Shown: positions 7,288-14,415 of the stretch, piece after piece | Position numbering within the stretch: the first letter of the stretch is position 1 | Layout: each line of letters opens with the position of its first letter | NCBI GenBank assembly: GCA_964651395.1 | Contig: CAZYXZ010000055.1 | Coordinates: forward strand, 1-22,308 | DNA length: 22,308 bases | Reading direction: 5' to 3' | DNA from: CAZYXZ01 sp964651395 | GTDB lineage: Bacteria > Actinomycetota > Actinomycetes > BP-191 | Position numbers and translations under genes: made by a program | The notes under the pieces: model-generated | Database searches by the model: none | Told to the model about the DNA's origin: nothing | What the model saw: the letters and a program-made list of their open reading frames with translations, nothing else

Positions 7288-8057
7288 GCACCAGCTGGCC
7301 CGGCCTGCGACTGGCCATCACGACGTTCACGGTCTGGCCGATGGCCCCCGGGCCGACCGACCGCCGTACGGCGGGTCGCGCGATGCTGCTCGCGCCGCTG
7401 GTCGGCTTCCTCCTCGGTGCGGCGGCCGCCGCCGTGCTGCTCGGCGTGGACCGGCGTACCGACGGGCGTGAGGGACTGCTCAGCGCGGCCCTGGCGATCG
7501 CGACCGTGGCACTGCTCAGCCGCGGGCTGCACTGGGACGGCCTGGCCGACACGGCCGATGGGCTGGGCAGCTACCGATCGACGGAGCGCGCGCTCGACGT
7601 CATGCGGCTCGGGGGCAGCGGCCCGCTGGGCGTCACGACCGTCGTCCTGACCCTGCTGGTGCAGGTCGCGGCGCTCACGGCCGCGGCCAACCGGGGACGT
7701 GGGGTGGTGGCCGTCGTCGCCGCCGTCGTCGTCGGCCGGCTGGCAGCGACCTTGGCCTGCACGCCGTCAACACCGGCCGCGCGACACGACGGCTTGGGCG
7801 CGCTGGTCGCCGGCACCGTCGAGCGCAGCCAGGCCTTCCTCGTCACCGCCGCGACGCTGTGCGCGGTCGCCGCCGTCGGTGCGCTGCTCTCGACGGAGGA
7901 GGCCGTGCGCGTGGCTGCAGGGAGCGTCGTGGCGCTGGCCGTCGCGCACCTGCTACGCCGCCACGCCGTCCACCGCCTCGGCGGCATCACCGGCGACGTC
8001 CTCGGCGCCCTGGTCGAGACCACCGCCACCCTCGTCCTCTTCGCCCTCGCCCTCTAA
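7284..8057 (+). CDS. cobS: Cobalamin (5'-phosphate) synthase, adenosylcobinamide-GDP ribazoletransferase
   Basis: Integral membrane enzyme of 257 aa joining AdoCbi-GDP and alpha-ribazole (phosphate), the final assembly step. The metal-binding motif DGLADTADG lies at D85-G93, preceded by HW. Several Ala/Val/Leu-rich stretches make up the membrane helices. Start: GTG at 7284, overlapping the cobT stop (GTGA); the longer open frame upstream is shadow over cobT. It ends with TAA only 4 nt before the large hairpin at 8062, so it is probably the last gene of the operon. The usual companions for corrin adenosylation (cobA/cobO) and phosphatase (cobC) are not in this window. Confidence 0.94.
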   Translation: MSTSWPGLRLAITTFTVWPMAPGPTDRRTAGRAMLLAPLVGFLLGAAAAAVLLGVDRRTDGREGLLSAALAIATVALLSRGLHWDGLADTADGLGSYRSTERALDVMRLGGSGPLGVTTVVLTLLVQVAALTAAANRGRGVVAVVAAVVVGRLAATLACTPSTPAARHDGLGALVAGTVERSQAFLVTAATLCAVAAVGALLSTEEAVRVAAGSVVALAVAHLLRRHAVHRLGGITGDVLGALVETTATLVLFALAL

Positions 8058-8061
8058 TCCG

Positions 8062-8114
8062 GATCTCACGTACCAGGAGGGGTCGAAAAGTGACCCCTCC
8101 TGGTACGTGAGATC
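8062..8114. terminator. Perfect 23-bp inverted repeat between convergent genes; likely bidirectional terminator
   Basis: Bases 8062-8084 are the exact reverse complement of 8092-8114, with a 7-nt loop GAAAAGT (8085-8091). The hairpin starts 4 nt after the cobS stop and lies 14 nt past the stop of the convergent MmcQ/YjbR gene. No U-tract follows on the plus strand (GCGAAAAAGG) or on the minus strand. Actinobacterial terminators often lack one. The length and perfection exceed an average terminator, so a dispersed palindromic repeat family is also possible. Confidence 0.75.
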
Positions 8115-8128
8115 GCGAAAAAGGGGGG

Positions 8129-8470
8129 TTAGTCGACTAGGGCGGCGAGCTTTTTCGGGGCGATGAGGCGGTAGCTCTCGCGGATCAGCTCGTCGAGCTC
8201 GTCCTTGTCGGGCAGGGCCGGGATGTCGACCGAGATCCAGCCGTGCTGGCCGACGTAGGGCGCCTTCGTGATGGCCGGGTTGGAGGCGATGAGCGCGGGC
8301 TGCTCCTCCTTCGTCGCCTTGAGCGACACGCCGCGCCCGTCCGCCGCGGCGATGCAGAAGATCTTGTCGCGCACGCGGAAGGTCGGGTGGTCCTCCCAGG
8401 TGAGCACCTCGGTGGTCTCCGGCAACGCGAGGCAGAGCTTGCGCAGCAAGTCGAGGTCGCGCTTGCTCAC
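8129..8470 (-). CDS. MmcQ/YjbR family protein
   Basis: Protein of 113 aa with the pattern of the MmcQ/YjbR family (CyaY-like fold, often annotated as DNA-binding): LALPETTEVLTWEDHPTFRV, then KIFCIAA, VSLKAT, APYVGQHGWISVD and a C-terminal helix LIRESYRLIAPKKL. Length is typical. Start: GTG at 8470, overlapping the gcvT stop by 4 bases (GTGA), so it is translated as the second gene of a gcvT operon. An open frame continues upstream to 8779, but inside gcvT in another frame. The cellular role is not established. The family call is firm; any link with glycine cleavage is only positional. Confidence 0.88.
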   Translation of the reverse strand: MSKRDLDLLRKLCLALPETTEVLTWEDHPTFRVRDKIFCIAAADGRGVSLKATKEEQPALIASNPAITKAPYVGQHGWISVDIPALPDKDELDELIRESYRLIAPKKLAALVD

Positions 8471-9570
8471 CTGACGTGGCTCTCGACGAACGGCGGCTTG
8501 ACGACCTTCATCACCGACTCCCGGCCGCGGATGTCGACGGTCACCGTCGACCCTTCGGCGATGTCGCGGTCGAGCAGCGCCAGGCCGATGCCGACCTTCC
8601 GGGTCGGCGAGAACGTGCCGCTGGTGACCTCGCCGACGACGCCGCGGTCGGTGCGCACCGTCATGTGCCCGCGCGGGATGCCGCGGTCCTGCGACTCGAG
8701 CCCCCAGAGCAGCCGCGGGGCGCCGCGCTCCTTCTCGGCGACCACGGCGTCGCGACCCCAGAACTCCGGCTTCGCCCACGCGATCGCCCAGCCGGCCCGG
8801 GCCTGCAGCGGGCTGATGTCGAGCGACAGCTCGTGGCCGTGCAGCGGGTAGCCCATCTCGGTGCGCAGGGTGTCGCGCGACCCGAGACCACAGGGCAGTA
8901 CGCCGTACTCGACGCCGCGCGCGAGCAGCTCGTCCCAGAGCGGGCCGGCCGCATCCCAGCGCGGCAGCAGCTCGAAGCCGAGCTCACCGGTGTAGCCGGA
9001 TCGGCAGACCAGCACCGGCTGCCCGCGCCACTCCGCCTCGGCGAAGCTCATGTAGTCGTGACCGGTCGGCAGGCCGAGCGCGGAGACCAGCCGTGGCGCG
9101 TCCGGTCCCTGTACGGCGAGCACGGCGTACTCCTCGTGCGCGTCGGCCACGCTGATGCCGTCCGGCGCCGCGGCAGCCATCCGGCGTACGACCTCGGCGG
9201 TGTTCGCCGCGTTCGGCACGAGGAAGACCTCGTCAGCACGGACGTAGGCGATCAGGTCGTCGACGACGCCGCCGGTCGCGTCGTCACAGCAGAGGTTGTA
9301 CTGCGCCTGACCGACGGTGAGCCGACCCACGTCGTTGGTGAGGCAGCGGTTCACGAACTCCAGCGCGCCCGGGCCGCGCACCGTCGCCTTGCCGAGATGG
9401 CTCACGTCGAAGACACCGACGCGTTCGCGCACCGCGCCGTGCTCGGCCAGGACGCCGCCGCCCGGGTACTCGATGGGCATCTCCCAGCCGCCGAAGTCGG
9501 CCAGCTTCGCGCCGAGCGCGACGTGCCGGTCGTGCAGCGGCGAGTGGCGCAGAGGCGTGGCATCGGTCAC
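8467..9570 (-). CDS. gcvT: Glycine cleavage system aminomethyltransferase (T protein)
   Basis: GcvT transfers the methylene carbon from the aminomethyl-lipoyl H protein to tetrahydrofolate, releasing ammonia. The 367-aa protein shows LADFGGWEMPIEYPGG near the N-terminus, GVFDVSHLGK, GGVVDDLIAY (100-109, containing the catalytic Asp), CRSGYTGELGFEL, and CGLGSRDTLRTEMGYPLHG. The GTG at 9570 is chosen because TACGGT (minus strand, 9583-9578) sits exactly 7 nt upstream, predicting a leaderless transcript; another GTG at 9579 lies inside that box. There is no Shine-Dalgarno before it. gcvP and gcvH are not in the window. It is divergent from pepA. Confidence 0.93.
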   Translation of the reverse strand: MTDATPLRHSPLHDRHVALGAKLADFGGWEMPIEYPGGGVLAEHGAVRERVGVFDVSHLGKATVRGPGALEFVNRCLTNDVGRLTVGQAQYNLCCDDATGGVVDDLIAYVRADEVFLVPNAANTAEVVRRMAAAAPDGISVADAHEEYAVLAVQGPDAPRLVSALGLPTGHDYMSFAEAEWRGQPVLVCRSGYTGELGFELLPRWDAAGPLWDELLARGVEYGVLPCGLGSRDTLRTEMGYPLHGHELSLDISPLQARAGWAIAWAKPEFWGRDAVVAEKERGAPRLLWGLESQDRGIPRGHMTVRTDRGVVGEVTSGTFSPTRKVGIGLALLDRDIAEGSTVTVDIRGRESVMKVVKPPFVESHVR

Positions 9571-9577
9571 GGCGGGC

Positions 9578-9589
9578 ACCGTATACGGT
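9578..9589. promoter_or_regulatory. Palindromic bidirectional promoter of gcvT and pepA
   Basis: ACCGTATACGGT is a perfect 12-bp palindrome. It holds a TANNNT -10 box on each strand: TACGGT at 9584-9589 (plus) and TACGGT at 9583-9578 (minus). The minus box is 7 nt from the gcvT GTG, and the plus box gives pepA a leader of about 42 nt with GAGGAG at 9628-9633. No convincing -35 is seen. The sequence is directly visible; promoter function is inferred from the actinobacterial -10 pattern. Confidence 0.6.
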
Positions 9590-9638
9590 TGAGCGACCGG
9601 ACTTCGCCACCGCTGTCGAGCTCCCACGAGGAGTATCT

Positions 9639-11150
9639 GTGCCCCACGCAACGCTCAGCCCCGCCACGACCGCGACGTCCGTAGAGGTCGACGCGCTTCT
9701 CATCGGCGCCACCGGTGGAGCCGCTGGACCGGCACTCGCCGGGGGCACCGAGGCGATCGACGCGGCCCTGGGCGGGCGCCTGCGGGAGGCGCTGGTCGCG
9801 CAGGCCTTCCGCGGCGACGAGTGCGAGGTCGCGCGGCTGTCCACCTTCGGCGCCGTCTCCGCACCGACGGTCATCGTCGTCGGTCTCGGCGACCCGACCA
9901 AGCTGACCGCCGAGTCGGTACGCCGGTCCGCCGGCACGGGCATCCGCGCCGCCGCCGGCCTCGGCTCGGTCGCCACCACGCTGGCCCAGACGGCAGGGCT
10001 GGAACCGGCGGTCGCGGTACGGGCGGCCACCGAGGGCGCGCTGCTCGGCGCGTACGACTTCACGGCGTACCGGAAGAGCTCGCTCGAGGGCCGCCGCGCG
10101 CCGGTCGGCGCCGTCACCTTCCTGGTCCCACGCGCGAAGGACCCGGCGGCGGTGAAGGCGCTCGCCTGCGCGGAGATCGTCGCGGCCGCCGTCCAGCTGG
10201 CCCGCGACCTCACGAACACACCGCCAGGCAACCTCTTCCCCTCGACGCTCGCGAAGATCGCGGCCCGCGAGGCCGACGCCGCAGGCTGCGACGTCGAGGT
10301 GTGGGACGAGAAGGACCTCAAGAAGGGCGGGTACGGCGGGATCCTCGGCGTCGGCCAGGGCTCGGCCAACCCGCCGCGGCTGACCCGGGTCGCGTACACC
10401 CACCCGAAGGCGCGGCGCACGATCGCGCTGGTCGGCAAGGGCATCACGTTCGACTCCGGCGGCCTGTCGCTGAAGCCGGCCGCGGCCATGGACTGGATGA
10501 AGGTGGACATGGCCGGCGCCGCCGCCGTCCTTGCCGCGGTCACGGCCATCGCCCGGCTCGAGCTGAAGGTCAACGTCACCGGCTGGCTGCCCTCGGCCGA
10601 GAACCTGCCGTCCGGCGCGGCCATCCGCCCGGGCGACGTCCTGACGATGTACAGCGGCAAGCGGGTCGAGGTGCTCAACACCGACGCCGAGGGCCGGCTG
10701 ATCCTGGCCGACGCGCTCGCGCGCGCCGCCGAGGAGAACCCGGACGTCATCGTCGACGTGGCGACGCTCACCGGCGCGGCGCTGGTCGCGCTGGGCAAGC
10801 GCACGGCCGGCGTCATGGGCAACGACGACGACTTCCGGGCCCGCGTGGTGGCCGCCGCCGACGAGGCGGGCGAGGCGTCCTGGGCGATGCCGCTGCCCGC
10901 AGAGCTGCGCAAGTCGATCGACTCCGACACCGGCGACATCACGAACACCGGCGACCGGATGGGCGGCATGCTGCTCGGCGGGATCTTCCTCCGCGAGTTC
11001 GTGCCCGAGGGCACGCCGTGGGCGCACATCGACATCGCCGGCCCGTCGTGGAACGACGGCGAGCCCTACGGCTACACCCCGAAGGGCGGCACCGGCGCCG
11101 CCGTACGCACCTTCATCCAGCTCGCGACGAACGTGGCGGCCGGGCGCTAA
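9639..11150 (+). CDS. pepA: Leucyl aminopeptidase (M17 family)
   Basis: Zn/Mn-dependent cytosolic aminopeptidase of 503 aa that removes N-terminal residues from peptides; it also processes Cys-Gly from glutathione or mycothiol-type thiols in some bacteria. The C-terminal catalytic domain is complete: GKGITFDSGG with metal ligands K267 and D272, MKVDMAG with D290, and the signature NTDAEGRL at 347-354 (D349, E351). The N-terminal macro-like domain, about 1-180, is more variable. Start: GTG at 9639, with GAGGAG 5 nt upstream. Its TAA (11148-11150) overlaps the stop of the convergent gene by 3 bases. In M. tuberculosis the equivalent gene is called pepB and lies in the same neighbourhood (recalled). 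Confidence 0.96.
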   Translation: MPHATLSPATTATSVEVDALLIGATGGAAGPALAGGTEAIDAALGGRLREALVAQAFRGDECEVARLSTFGAVSAPTVIVVGLGDPTKLTAESVRRSAGTGIRAAAGLGSVATTLAQTAGLEPAVAVRAATEGALLGAYDFTAYRKSSLEGRRAPVGAVTFLVPRAKDPAAVKALACAEIVAAAVQLARDLTNTPPGNLFPSTLAKIAAREADAAGCDVEVWDEKDLKKGGYGGILGVGQGSANPPRLTRVAYTHPKARRTIALVGKGITFDSGGLSLKPAAAMDWMKVDMAGAAAVLAAVTAIARLELKVNVTGWLPSAENLPSGAAIRPGDVLTMYSGKRVEVLNTDAEGRLILADALARAAEENPDVIVDVATLTGAALVALGKRTAGVMGNDDDFRARVVAAADEAGEASWAMPLPAELRKSIDSDTGDITNTGDRMGGMLLGGIFLREFVPEGTPWAHIDIAGPSWNDGEPYGYTPKGGTGAAVRTFIQLATNVAAGR

Positions 11151-11485
11151 CCGCCGGCCGGCGGCGGGCCGATATCGCCGGCTTCCTTGCGCTTGCGGGT
11201 CCACTCGCGCATCCGCGCGGGATAGCCGACGGCGTGGACGTCGTAGATGGGGATGCCGAGGCGCCGGCCGAGCTCCGCCGCGGCCTGCTCGCTCTCGACC
11301 CGGCGGCGGGTCCACTCACCGGTGTTGGCGACGAGCGCGACCGTGGTCTCGGTGACCGTGGTCTTCGGCTCGACGTAGCCCTCCACCCCGGTACGGGTCT
11401 TCGCCCACTGCTCCAGATGCGCGAGGTCGGCCGAATCGGCGGCGCGGCCACCCGCAGGCGCGGTCTTGCGCCGGAACAGACCCAC
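11147..11485 (-). CDS. Conserved actinobacterial hypothetical protein, 112 aa
   Basis: Protein of 112 aa with no catalytic motif that I can identify. The N-terminus is basic (GLFRRK) and the core contains VEGYVEPKTTVTETTVALVA and GEWTRRRV, then LGIPIYDVHAVGYPARMREW. I recall proteins of this type next to lpdA in streptomycetes, sometimes labelled oxidoreductase without evidence. There is no membrane segment or signal peptide. Start: GTG at 11485, with AAGGGGGA about 6 nt upstream on the minus strand; the frame runs open to 11860 but through lpdA. The stop TAG overlaps the pepA TAA within CTAA (11147-11150). Function unknown. Confidence 0.8.
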   Translation of the reverse strand: MGLFRRKTAPAGGRAADSADLAHLEQWAKTRTGVEGYVEPKTTVTETTVALVANTGEWTRRRVESEQAAAELGRRLGIPIYDVHAVGYPARMREWTRKRKEAGDIGPPPAGG

Positions 11486-11518
11486 GCGAATCCCCCTTGG
11501 ACTGGGCGTAGTAAGGGA

Positions 11519-11528
11519 ACGGTAGCCT
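11519..11528. promoter_or_regulatory. Overlapping divergent -10 boxes for lpdA and the 112-aa gene (tentative)
   Basis: TAGCCT at 11523-11528 (plus) and TACCGT at 11524-11519 (minus) both fit TANNNT and share two base pairs. They would give lpdA a leader of about 45 nt and the minus gene one of about 27 nt; both genes have good Shine-Dalgarno sequences. Short motifs like these occur by chance, so this is a weak call, supported by similar arrangements at 9578 and 17795. Confidence 0.35.
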
Positions 11529-11579
11529 GTGAACGAACAAGCACACGCTTGTGATCCGGACTCTGGAGGAGCAATCACC

Positions 11580-12953
11580 GTGGCCAGCGGACCCGTCGAC
11601 CTCGTCGTCCTCGGTGGCGGCAGCGGTGGGTACGCCGCCGCGCTCCGGGCAGCCGAGCTGGGCCTCTCCGTCGTGCTCGTCGAGCGGGACAAGCTCGGCG
11701 GCACCTGCCTGCACCGCGGCTGCATCCCGACGAAGGCGCTGCTGCACGCCGGTGAGGTCGCCGACCTGACCCGCGAGGCGGGCAAGTTCGGTGTCCAGGC
11801 CAGCTTCGAGGGCATCGACGTCGCCGCGGTCAACGCGTACAAGGACGGCGTCGTCAGCAAGCTCTACAAGGGCCTCCAGGGCCTCGTGAAGAGCCGCAAG
11901 ATCGAGCTGGTCACCGGCGACGGGACGCTCTCCTCCCCCACGTCGGTGACCGTCGGCGACCGGGTGATCGAGGCCAAGCACGTCCTGCTCGCGACCGGCT
12001 CCAAGCCGAAGTCGCTGCCCGGCCTCGAGCTCGACGGCACGAACGTCATCACCAGCGACGAGGCGCTCAACCTCGACCACGTCCCGGCCTCCGCCGTGAT
12101 CCTCGGCGCGGGTGCGATCGGCTGCGAGTTCGCCTCCGCGTGGCGGTCCTTCGGGGCCGAGATCACCATCGTCGAGGCGCTCCCCCACCTCGTGCCGCTC
12201 GAGGAGGAGTCGTCGAGCAAGCTGCTCGAGCGCGCCTTCCGCAAGCGCGGCATCGCCTTCGAGCTCGGCGCGCGGTTCGCCGGCGTCGCCACCGGCGAGA
12301 AGGGCGTGACCGTCACCCTCGAAGGCGGCAGGACCATCGAGGCCGAGCTGCTGCTGGTCGCCGTCGGTCGCGGCCCGGTGAGCGAGGGCCTCGGCTACGA
12401 GGAGGCCGGCGTCACCCTCGACCGCGGCTACGTCGTGGTCGACGAGTACTGCCGGACCGGCGTACCGACCATCAGCGCCGTCGGGGACCTGATCCCGACG
12501 CTGCAGCTCGCGCACGTCGGCTTCGCCGAGGGCATCCTGGTCGCGGAGCGGCTGGCCGGGCTCGACCCCGCTCCCGTCGACTACGACGGCGTCCCGCGGG
12601 TCACGTACTCCGACCCCGAAGTCGCCTCCGTCGGCATCACGTCCGCGACCGCCAAGGAGCGCGGACACGACGTCGTCACCGTCACCTACGACCTGGCCGG
12701 CAACGGCAAGACGCAGATCCTCGCCGGCGCGGGCGCCGTGACCCTGGTCGCGCAGAAGGACGGCCCGGTCCTCGGCGTGCACATGGTCGGCCCGCGGGTC
12801 GGGGAGCTCGCCGCCGAGGCGCAGCTGATCACCAACTGGGAGGCGTACGCCGACGACGTCGCCTCGCTGATCCACCCGCACCCCACGCTCTCCGAGGCGG
12901 TGGGCGAGGCGCACCTCGCACTTGCCGGCAAGCCACTGCACAGCCACTCCTAG
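11580..12953 (+). CDS. lpdA: Dihydrolipoamide dehydrogenase (E3)
   Basis: FAD-dependent E3 of 457 aa that reoxidises the dihydrolipoyl groups of 2-oxoacid dehydrogenases and glycine cleavage, reducing NAD+. FAD-binding GGGSGG (12-17) and the redox-active disulfide GGTCLHRGCIP (C43, C48) are present. The NAD-binding fold is VILGAGAIGCEFAS. The second FAD motif is ISAVGDLIP. The active-site His/Glu segment is IHPHPTLSEAVGEA near the C-terminus. Start: GTG at 11580, preceded by GGAGGA (11565-11570) at 9 nt. It is followed 22 nt later by sucB, so E3 and E2 are co-transcribed, as in other actinomycetes. Complete and of normal length. Confidence 0.95.
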   Translation: MASGPVDLVVLGGGSGGYAAALRAAELGLSVVLVERDKLGGTCLHRGCIPTKALLHAGEVADLTREAGKFGVQASFEGIDVAAVNAYKDGVVSKLYKGLQGLVKSRKIELVTGDGTLSSPTSVTVGDRVIEAKHVLLATGSKPKSLPGLELDGTNVITSDEALNLDHVPASAVILGAGAIGCEFASAWRSFGAEITIVEALPHLVPLEEESSSKLLERAFRKRGIAFELGARFAGVATGEKGVTVTLEGGRTIEAELLLVAVGRGPVSEGLGYEEAGVTLDRGYVVVDEYCRTGVPTISAVGDLIPTLQLAHVGFAEGILVAERLAGLDPAPVDYDGVPRVTYSDPEVASVGITSATAKERGHDVVTVTYDLAGNGKTQILAGAGAVTLVAQKDGPVLGVHMVGPRVGELAAEAQLITNWEAYADDVASLIHPHPTLSEAVGEAHLALAGKPLHSHS

Positions 12954-12975
12954 CGACTTCCCAGAAGGGCTCCTC

Positions 12976-14412
12976 ATGGTCTCCGTCACGATGCCGCGGC
13001 TCGGCGAGAGCGTGCAGGAGGGCACCGTCACGCGGTGGCTCAAGAAGGAGGGCGACCGGGTCGAGGCCGACGAGCCGCTGCTCGAGGTCTCCACCGACAA
13101 GGTCGACACCGAGATCCCGTCGCCGGCCGCCGGCGTGCTGTCGAAGATCACCGTGAACGAGGACGAGACCGTCGACGTCGGCACCGAGCTCGCCGTCATC
13201 GACGAGGGCGGCGAGGCGGCGTCACCCGCGGCGGCTGCTGAGCCCGCGCCGGAGAAGGCGGAAGAGCCGGCCGCCGAGGCACCCGAGCCCGAGGCCGCTG
13301 AGCCCGAGCCCGCCGAGGCCGCTGTTGCCGAGGCGGGGAGCAGCACAGCGCCGACGCACGAGGAGGTTGCCGAGGAGGCGCCGTCGCACATCGACGGGTC
13401 CACCGCGCCGGCACCCGAGGCCGCGGCGCCCGCCGTACCGGCGGCCGGAGGCGACGACGACCACTCCTACGCCAGCCCGCTGGTCCGCAAGCTGGCGACC
13501 GAGCACAACGTCGACCTCGCGGCGGTCACCGGCACCGGGCTCGGCGGCCGGATCCGCAAGCAGGACGTCCTGGATGCCGCGAAGAGCGCACCCGTCGCCA
13601 AGCCTTCCGCCGCCGCGGCCAAGCTCGCCGCGCCGCCTGCCACGGCGCCACCAACCGCCGCGCCGGTAGCCAGCGTTGCGCTGCGCGGCAAGACCGAGAA
13701 GCTGTCGCGGCTGCGCAAGGTGATCGCCGAGCGCATGGTCGAGTCGCTTCAGGTCAGCGCGCAGCTGACGACGGTGGTCGAGGTCGACGTCACGCGCATC
13801 GCGCGGCTGCGCGACCAGGCAAAGGCGACGTTCGAGGAGCGCGAGGGGACGAAGCTGTCGTTCCTGCCGTTCTTCGCGGTCGCGGCGGTCGAGGCGCTCA
13901 AGGAGTACCCGGTCGTCAACGCCTCGATCGACCAGGCCGGCGGCACGGTGACCTACCACGAGGGCGTTCACCTCGGCGTCGCCGTCGACACCGAGCGCGG
14001 GCTGCTGGTACCGGTCATCCAGGACGCCGGCGACCTCAACCTCGCGGGCATCGCCCGGCGGGTCGCCGACCTGGCCGACCGCACGCGCAACAACAAGCTC
14101 GGCCCGGACGAGCTGGCCGGCGGCACGTTCACGCTGACCAACACCGGCAGCCGCGGCGCGCTCTTCGACACCCCGATCATCAACCAGCCGCAGGTCGCGA
14201 TCCTCGGTACCGGGGCCGTCGTACGCCGGCCGGTCGTCATCCAGGATCCCGAGCTCGGCGAGGTCATGGCCGTGCGCTCGATGTGCTACCTCGCGGTGTC
14301 CTACGACCACCGCATCGTCGACGGCGCCGACGCCGCGCGCTTCCTCACCACCATCAAGGAGCGACTCGAGGAAGGCCGCTTCGAAGCCGACCTCGGCCTC
14401 GACGCCGACTAG
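12976..14412 (+). CDS. sucB: Dihydrolipoamide acyltransferase E2 (2-oxoglutarate and/or pyruvate dehydrogenase)
   Basis: E2 of 478 aa. Residues 1-76 form a single lipoyl domain with the lipoylated lysine K42 in TDKVDTEIP. Residues 77-163 are an Ala/Pro/Glu-rich flexible linker. The peripheral-subunit-binding domain starts at Y165 (YASPLVRKLATEHNVDL...GRIRKQDV). After a second Ala/Pro linker comes the catalytic domain, with HRIVDG (H445, D449) in SYDHRIVDGADAARF. The ATG at 12976 has AGAAGGG about 6-7 nt upstream. Actinobacteria name this gene sucB (streptomycetes) or dlaT (M. tuberculosis); sequence alone does not decide between succinyl and acetyl transfer. The C-terminus reads EADLGLDAD. 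A copy of the codons for EADLGLD recurs at 16914, beyond the glycine-rich gene. Confidence 0.94.
   Translation: MVSVTMPRLGESVQEGTVTRWLKKEGDRVEADEPLLEVSTDKVDTEIPSPAAGVLSKITVNEDETVDVGTELAVIDEGGEAASPAAAAEPAPEKAEEPAAEAPEPEAAEPEPAEAAVAEAGSSTAPTHEEVAEEAPSHIDGSTAPAPEAAAPAVPAAGGDDDHSYASPLVRKLATEHNVDLAAVTGTGLGGRIRKQDVLDAAKSAPVAKPSAAAAKLAAPPATAPPTAAPVASVALRGKTEKLSRLRKVIAERMVESLQVSAQLTTVVEVDVTRIARLRDQAKATFEEREGTKLSFLPFFAVAAVEALKEYPVVNASIDQAGGTVTYHEGVHLGVAVDTERGLLVPVIQDAGDLNLAGIARRVADLADRTRNNKLGPDELAGGTFTLTNTGSRGALFDTPIINQPQVAILGTGAVVRRPVVIQDPELGEVMAVRSMCYLAVSYDHRIVDGADAARFLTTIKERLEEGRFEADLGLDAD
14381..14407 (+). repeat. Imperfect direct repeat, copy 1 (3' end of sucB)
   Basis: The last sense codons of sucB. 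Bases 14381-14403 match 16914-16936 at 20 of 23 positions, and the three differences fall in third codon positions and are synonymous (both copies read EADLGLD). Similarity fades over the next 6 bases. The two copies bracket the glycine-rich gene. Confidence 0.6.
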
Positions 14413-14415
14413 ACC

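Noticed and set aside
8476..9684. 402-codon plus-strand open frame opposite gcvT
   Set aside because: Mirror of the gcvT codon pattern with no recognisable motif; gcvT has full family motifs and a start signal.
11316..13403. 695-codon minus-strand open frame opposite lpdA and sucB
   Set aside because: The Ser/Ala/Gly-rich first part is the antisense of the sucB Ala/Pro linker; no signal or ribosome site supports it.
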